From Bacillus halotolerans (GTDB lineage: Bacteria; Bacillota; Bacilli; Bacillales; Bacillaceae): 64,000 bases of DNA. The notes under the pieces were generated by a model. That model was not told where the DNA came from. It searched no databases and saw only the letters and a program-made list of their open reading frames with translations. Location: the NCBI RefSeq assembly GCF_001517105.1, contig NZ_LPVF01000009.1:427742-491741 (forward strand), given 5' to 3'. Shown piece by piece: positions 61,047-64,000 of this stretch. The translations under genes were made by a program, and so were the position numbers. Each line of letters opens with the position of its first letter. Position 1 is the stretch's first letter.

Positions 61047-61781
61047 CTATTTTTTAGTAAAAACAAAAGAATAGTATCCATCAGCTTCTCCAGTTCTCAG
61101 CTTAATTGCTGATCTTCCGTAGGCTGATTTGCTACTGATTTTACCATGCATTGTAGAATACTGCGTTAAGGTACCTGTAGACTTTCTTTTGTATGGTTTA
61201 AAAGCTATATATCCTGATTGACCTTTTTTTATTGTAAAGGAATATGTACTAGAACTAGATTTTGCTGACGTAAAATTAAAACTAGCACCATAGTTTATAG
61301 CTTTAATTTCTGATGAAGCATTAACACTGTAAGACTTAGATACAGTAGCTTGCCATTGTTTATCTACTCTACACGATGATGAAGTACACTTAATTGATGC
61401 TGAAACTTTAATAGGATTTCCATAATATTTAGTGGCTGATTTTTCTTTATAACGCCAAGTTCTAATATCAACGTCAGCATAGGCATTAAATCCTGGCTCG
61501 TCATTATTTTCCTCAGAAACAACAAACTCATTCTCTAAATCTTCGTTTTCTGTCGTTTTAGTCGCTTTTTCATATTCATCTTTTGAAACAGGTACAAGAC
61601 CATTTTCTGTCGCTTTGAATGGTGCAATTACTGCATTTTGTTCCTCATCATAAAATTTTTCAACATTTGAATCAGATAGATTGATAGTATTTTGCTCGGC
61701 TGCAAATCCTTTCGTAGGATTTCCAAAAATCATCAAACATACCACGCAAACAGTAATCAAAAACGCAACTTTCTTTTTCAT
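61047..61781 (-). CDS. Secreted beta-rich protein of unknown function
   Basis: A 244-residue protein with a clear signal peptide (MKKKVAFLITVCVVCLMIFG, cleavage near GFAAEQ). An acidic propeptide-like stretch (~28-105) precedes a basic Ser/Tyr-rich domain with alternating polar/hydrophobic residues (NYGASFNFTSAKSSSSTYSF) and one close Cys pair (KCTSSSCR). The pattern suggests a beta-barrel or pore-like secreted protein, perhaps antimicrobial, but no family was recognised. The upstream ATG at 61796 is inside the GAGGAGG site. Confidence 0.65.
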   Translation of the reverse strand: MKKKVAFLITVCVVCLMIFGNPTKGFAAEQNTINLSDSNVEKFYDEEQNAVIAPFKATENGLVPVSKDEYEKATKTTENEDLENEFVVSEENNDEPGFNAYADVDIRTWRYKEKSATKYYGNPIKVSASIKCTSSSCRVDKQWQATVSKSYSVNASSEIKAINYGASFNFTSAKSSSSTYSFTIKKGQSGYIAFKPYKRKSTGTLTQYSTMHGKISSKSAYGRSAIKLRTGEADGYYSFVFTKK

Positions 61782-61813
61782 ATACACCCTCCTCATTTTT
61801 ATGATACATTAAA

Positions 61814-61842
61814 ATATTACCAAAGGAGGAGAGTTTTGTAAA
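61814..61842 (-). promoter_or_regulatory. Candidate promoter of the secreted protein gene
   Basis: Minus-strand TTTACA and TAATAT are separated by 17 bases, about 30 bases before the 61781 start. Confidence 0.5.
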
Positions 61843-61852
61843 TGAGATGTGA

Positions 61853-62353
61853 TTAATTTATACTAGGAATTAACAAATAATATATTCCTGATTTCTTATC
61901 CACATGAGGAGTTACATTATTATCTGTCTGGGTTTCAATTTTTAGATTTTTTGTTTTGTTAAATCCAGCATATAATTTATACTTTTTACCTGAATACGAC
62001 TTTACATCACCTGAAATATCAGTCTTATTATTCTTACTATCAAGTACTATATCATTCCCGTTCTTTACCCATGTCACTTTTTTATCTTTCCATGCCAATG
62101 TTCCTGTACCTATACCCATTTGTTTATTTTTTTCAAATGTATATATCACAACTTTTTCATTATCAATTTCCTTTGTTTCATCTATAAAGTCAGTAATATA
62201 AGGTGATTCTTGTTTAGCATACTGTAAAGCTTCCTGTTCACTATTAAATTTTTTCGCTGAATCAGGAGTTTCATTATTCTTAATAAAATAAAAGCCAACT
62301 ATGAAAATAATAGAGATGGCCAATAAACAAATGATGATCTTTTTCCCTTTCAT
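61853..62353 (-). CDS. Membrane-anchored protein of unknown function
   Basis: A 166-residue protein with a single N-terminal membrane helix (KIIICLLAISIIFIVGFYFI) and a hydrophilic outer domain rich in Lys, Asp and Tyr. GGAGG precedes the ATG. It lies 71 bp before the secreted beta-rich protein on the same strand and could be its partner or immunity protein, but this is only inferred from position. No family recognised. Confidence 0.65.
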   Translation of the reverse strand: MKGKKIIICLLAISIIFIVGFYFIKNNETPDSAKKFNSEQEALQYAKQESPYITDFIDETKEIDNEKVVIYTFEKNKQMGIGTGTLAWKDKKVTWVKNGNDIVLDSKNNKTDISGDVKSYSGKKYKLYAGFNKTKNLKIETQTDNNVTPHVDKKSGIYYLLIPSIN

Positions 62354-62499
62354 AACAATAGTCCTCCAATTTAGAAAATATGTTAGTTATTAGTATAACA
62401 ATGTTAGAGTAATAAAATAAAGATCTTATTAATTTAGTTTCGAAATAGTCAGTCATTAGCTCTCGTTAATTAAGTTACTCATTAAAGCATTAATTAAAA

Positions 62500-62526
62500 G
62501 GCCCTCTCATAGAGAGGGTCTTTTTT
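62500..62526. terminator. Terminator after the amidase
   Basis: Stem ggccctctc/gagagggtc with T runs on both sides. Confidence 0.8.
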
Positions 62527-62558
62527 CACTTCAATAAAGATTCAAGTTTTGCTTTCGT

Positions 62559-63503
62559 TTATTTTACTGTTGCGCCTGTGTGCTTCGCAGCATAGATGTT
62601 TACCTTTCCGAACTGATCCGTCTTGATCGTGTAAACGTCCGTTTGTGGATTACCGAGAACCCCGAACTTCAGGCCGCCGAATTTCTTAGGACGCAATAAG
62701 CCGCATTCGTTCCCTTTGACCGGCGCCTTGTTTGTCGGATAGATGCGCCATGAATCAGCTGAAGCCGGAAGGTAAACGTATTTCTTACCGCTGGATGACG
62801 TCTTAGAAGAGCCGGATGATCCCGTCAGCTTTAGCACTTGGCCGACTTTGATTTCATTCGGATTCTTAATATTATTCCATTTCTGAAGGTTTGCCACACT
62901 TACCCCATGCTCTTTTGCAATCGCAGAAAGAGTATCGCCTTTTTTGACTGTGTAAGTGCTCCCGGAAGTTTTTGACATCGATGATGACGGTTTAGAAGTT
63001 GTTTTCCCGCCTAGCGTTTTCAATTCTGCATCAATGGCAGTCTTAACCTCGTCCCATTTTCCCTCTGACAAAATACGGTGCGGACAATATTTGCCGTTCC
63101 AGTCTTGATGCTTGCGCACACGATCAATACCCTAGCCGCGCTCTATGAGCAGCTGCGCCACAAATTTGATTGCTAGTTTTTCTGCCGCCTTGTATCTAGG
63201 GCCTCCTGACTTGCTGTAACAGATTTCAACGCCTATAGACTTACGGTTTCCGGTGCCGTTTGTGCCGTCTCCTGTGTGCCATGCGTTACGATTTAACGGC
63301 AGCCCTTGAATAACCTCTTTGTCATCGACTGCAAAGTGAAAGCTTGTCGAGCTTGTATTCCCGATCATATAGCTGATTTCATTGGCAGCTGACGCGTCAT
63401 TCGCTGTATTGTGGATGGTGATGTATTCTGCTGTCATAGCGTTTGGGCATTTCAAAGCGTATTTTGCTTCTGATACAAGATTCTTTTTCACTGAGATTGT
63501 CAT
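62559..63503 (-). pseudogene. Prophage N-acetylmuramoyl-L-alanine amidase, nonsense-interrupted
   Basis: An endolysin of the XlyA/XlyB/CwlA type: amidase_2 domain (~1-160; ITIHNTAND with a zinc His), LysM repeat ([20 protein letters not shown]) and an SH3-like end. The frame is stopped by TAG at 63132-63134, where relatives have Trp in a GWGIDRV motif. The frame is otherwise kept, and RKHQDW and KYCPH with the remaining zinc ligands lie after the stop, so the short product would be inactive. Peptidoglycan cleavage at lysis is therefore expected to fail unless another lysin or suppression exists. Confidence 0.85.
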
Positions 63504-63558
63504 GAGTGTTCTCTCCTTTATTTTTAATATAAAAAAGCCACTGGGTTATCCAGCAGCT

Positions 63559-63822
63559 TCATTTTGTTAGATTATTTTGTTTGAGAACTGCTTTTTGCTG
63601 GTGACCTCTTGTAGTCACATAGTTATTTTTGAACCATGCTGCAGCTGTAGTCCCGATAGTAAAGATTAGAGAACCAGCAGTGTAAAGAGCATCCGCAAGC
63701 TGATTAACCTGATCTTCTGAAATATCCAACGGTGACTTACCAAGCATCAGCATTGTTTGGTTAATAAGTGCAATCAAAAGAAGCACCGTCCGAATGAATG
63801 TGCCTTTGTCATAGTTTTTCAT
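63559..63822 (-). CDS. Phage holin, XhlB/BhlB type
   Basis: An 87-residue protein with two hydrophobic segments (~10-28 and ~50-68) separated by [18 protein letters not shown], closely like XhlB of PBSX and BhlB of SPbeta. Holins open the membrane so the amidase can reach the wall. AGGAGG lies ten bases before the ATG, and the bhlA-like gene ends 14 bases upstream. Confidence 0.88.
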   Translation of the reverse strand: MKNYDKGTFIRTVLLLIALINQTMLMLGKSPLDISEDQVNQLADALYTAGSLIFTIGTTAAAWFKNNYVTTRGHQQKAVLKQNNLTK

Positions 63823-63836
63823 ATCATTTATGCCTC

Positions 63837-64000
63837 CTATTGTACTTTGCTTTCAATTTTGTCTAGCTTTTCAATTACAACATCATACTTTTCACTGAAC
63901 TTCCCCAAGACTTCATTTTGGGAATCAATTTGATTATAGAGTTTTGCTTCCCTTTCTTTACTCGTTTTCATGACATAGAATAGGAGCCAGCAAAACAACA
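63837..64000 (-). CDS. BhlA/UviB-like holin-associated protein, partial
   Basis: The frame enters from the right edge and ends TAG at 63837. The 54 visible residues ([19 protein letters not shown] ... [14 protein letters not shown]) match the end of the BhlA/UviB family: the last part of a membrane helix and a short charged, coiled tail. It precedes the holin, as in Bacillus prophage lysis modules. Confidence 0.82.
   Translation of the reverse strand, partial: LFCWLLFYVMKTSKEREAKLYNQIDSQNEVLGKFSEKYDVVIEKLDKIESKVQ

Noticed and set aside
62559-63119. Separate LysM protein gene starting at GTG 63119
   Set aside because: It is in the same frame as the amidase upstream, only separated by the TAG, has no ribosome site and starts within the amidase domain. 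It is the rear part of the broken amidase.
55507-64000. CRISPR array or tRNA cluster in the accessory region
   Set aside because: No regularly spaced repeats and no tRNA-like cloverleaf sequences were seen; the only tandem repeats are the two short G-rich units near 55622.

Overview
The window is chromosomal DNA from a member of the Bacillus subtilis group. About 55 kb of it carries the familiar B. subtilis core order: ytbD-ytbE, coaE-ytaF-mutM-polA, phoR-phoP, mdh-icd-citZ, ytwI/ytvI, fxsA, pyk-pfkA, accA-accD, ytsJ, dnaE, ytrH-ytrI, nrnA, ytpI, ytoI, ytkL-ytkK, argH-argG, moaB, ackA, ytxK, tpx, ytfJ-ytfI, yteJ, sppA, nadF, ytcJ-ytcI, sspA, thiI-nifZ, braB, ezrA, hisJ, yttP, ytsP, dgcP, rpsD. 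The proteins are close to those of strain 168 but carry scattered substitutions, and the gene content differs, so this is a relative and not 168. Many starts are GTG or TTG and were placed from Shine-Dalgarno position and known family N-termini.

Regions. 1-9 kb: reductase, CoA synthesis, DNA repair and replication, phosphate two-component system. 9-13 kb: three TCA enzymes with recognisable CcpC and CcpA sites upstream of citZ. 13-20 kb: glycolysis and fatty-acid synthesis entry (pfkA-pyk, accDA). 20-31 kb: malic enzyme, DnaE, sporulation membrane proteins, nanoRNase, CBS-domain protein and two small enzymes. 31-44 kb: arginine synthesis, acetate kinase with two cre sites, peroxidase, spore and membrane proteins, NAD kinase, amidohydrolase, acyl-CoA synthetase. 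44-55.5 kb: spore protein, thiolation pair, branched-chain amino-acid carrier, cell-division regulator, histidine synthesis, diguanylate cyclase and ribosomal protein S4 with its autoregulatory leader.

From about 55.6 kb to the right edge the expected neighbour tyrS is missing and the DNA becomes AT-rich accessory sequence that looks like the cargo and lysis end of an integrated prophage. It holds G-rich tandem repeats next to the rpsD terminator, a zinc-ribbon protein, a rap-phr quorum-sensing cassette whose Phr precursor carries two copies of its signal peptide, a tiny membrane peptide, an LXG-type polymorphic toxin with an LHH nuclease end and a SUKH immunity gene, several small secreted or membrane proteins of unknown role, and an amidase-holin-BhlA lysis module read leftward.

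Three genes are broken: sppA (one base short in an A run), the LXG toxin (one base extra in an A9 run) and the prophage amidase (an in-frame amber codon). The first two lie in homopolymers and could be sequencing errors; the amber is a substitution and is harder to explain that way. The most interesting material is the rap-phr cassette with duplicated signal, its candidate ComA-dependent promoter, and the poly-A-interrupted toxin beside it.
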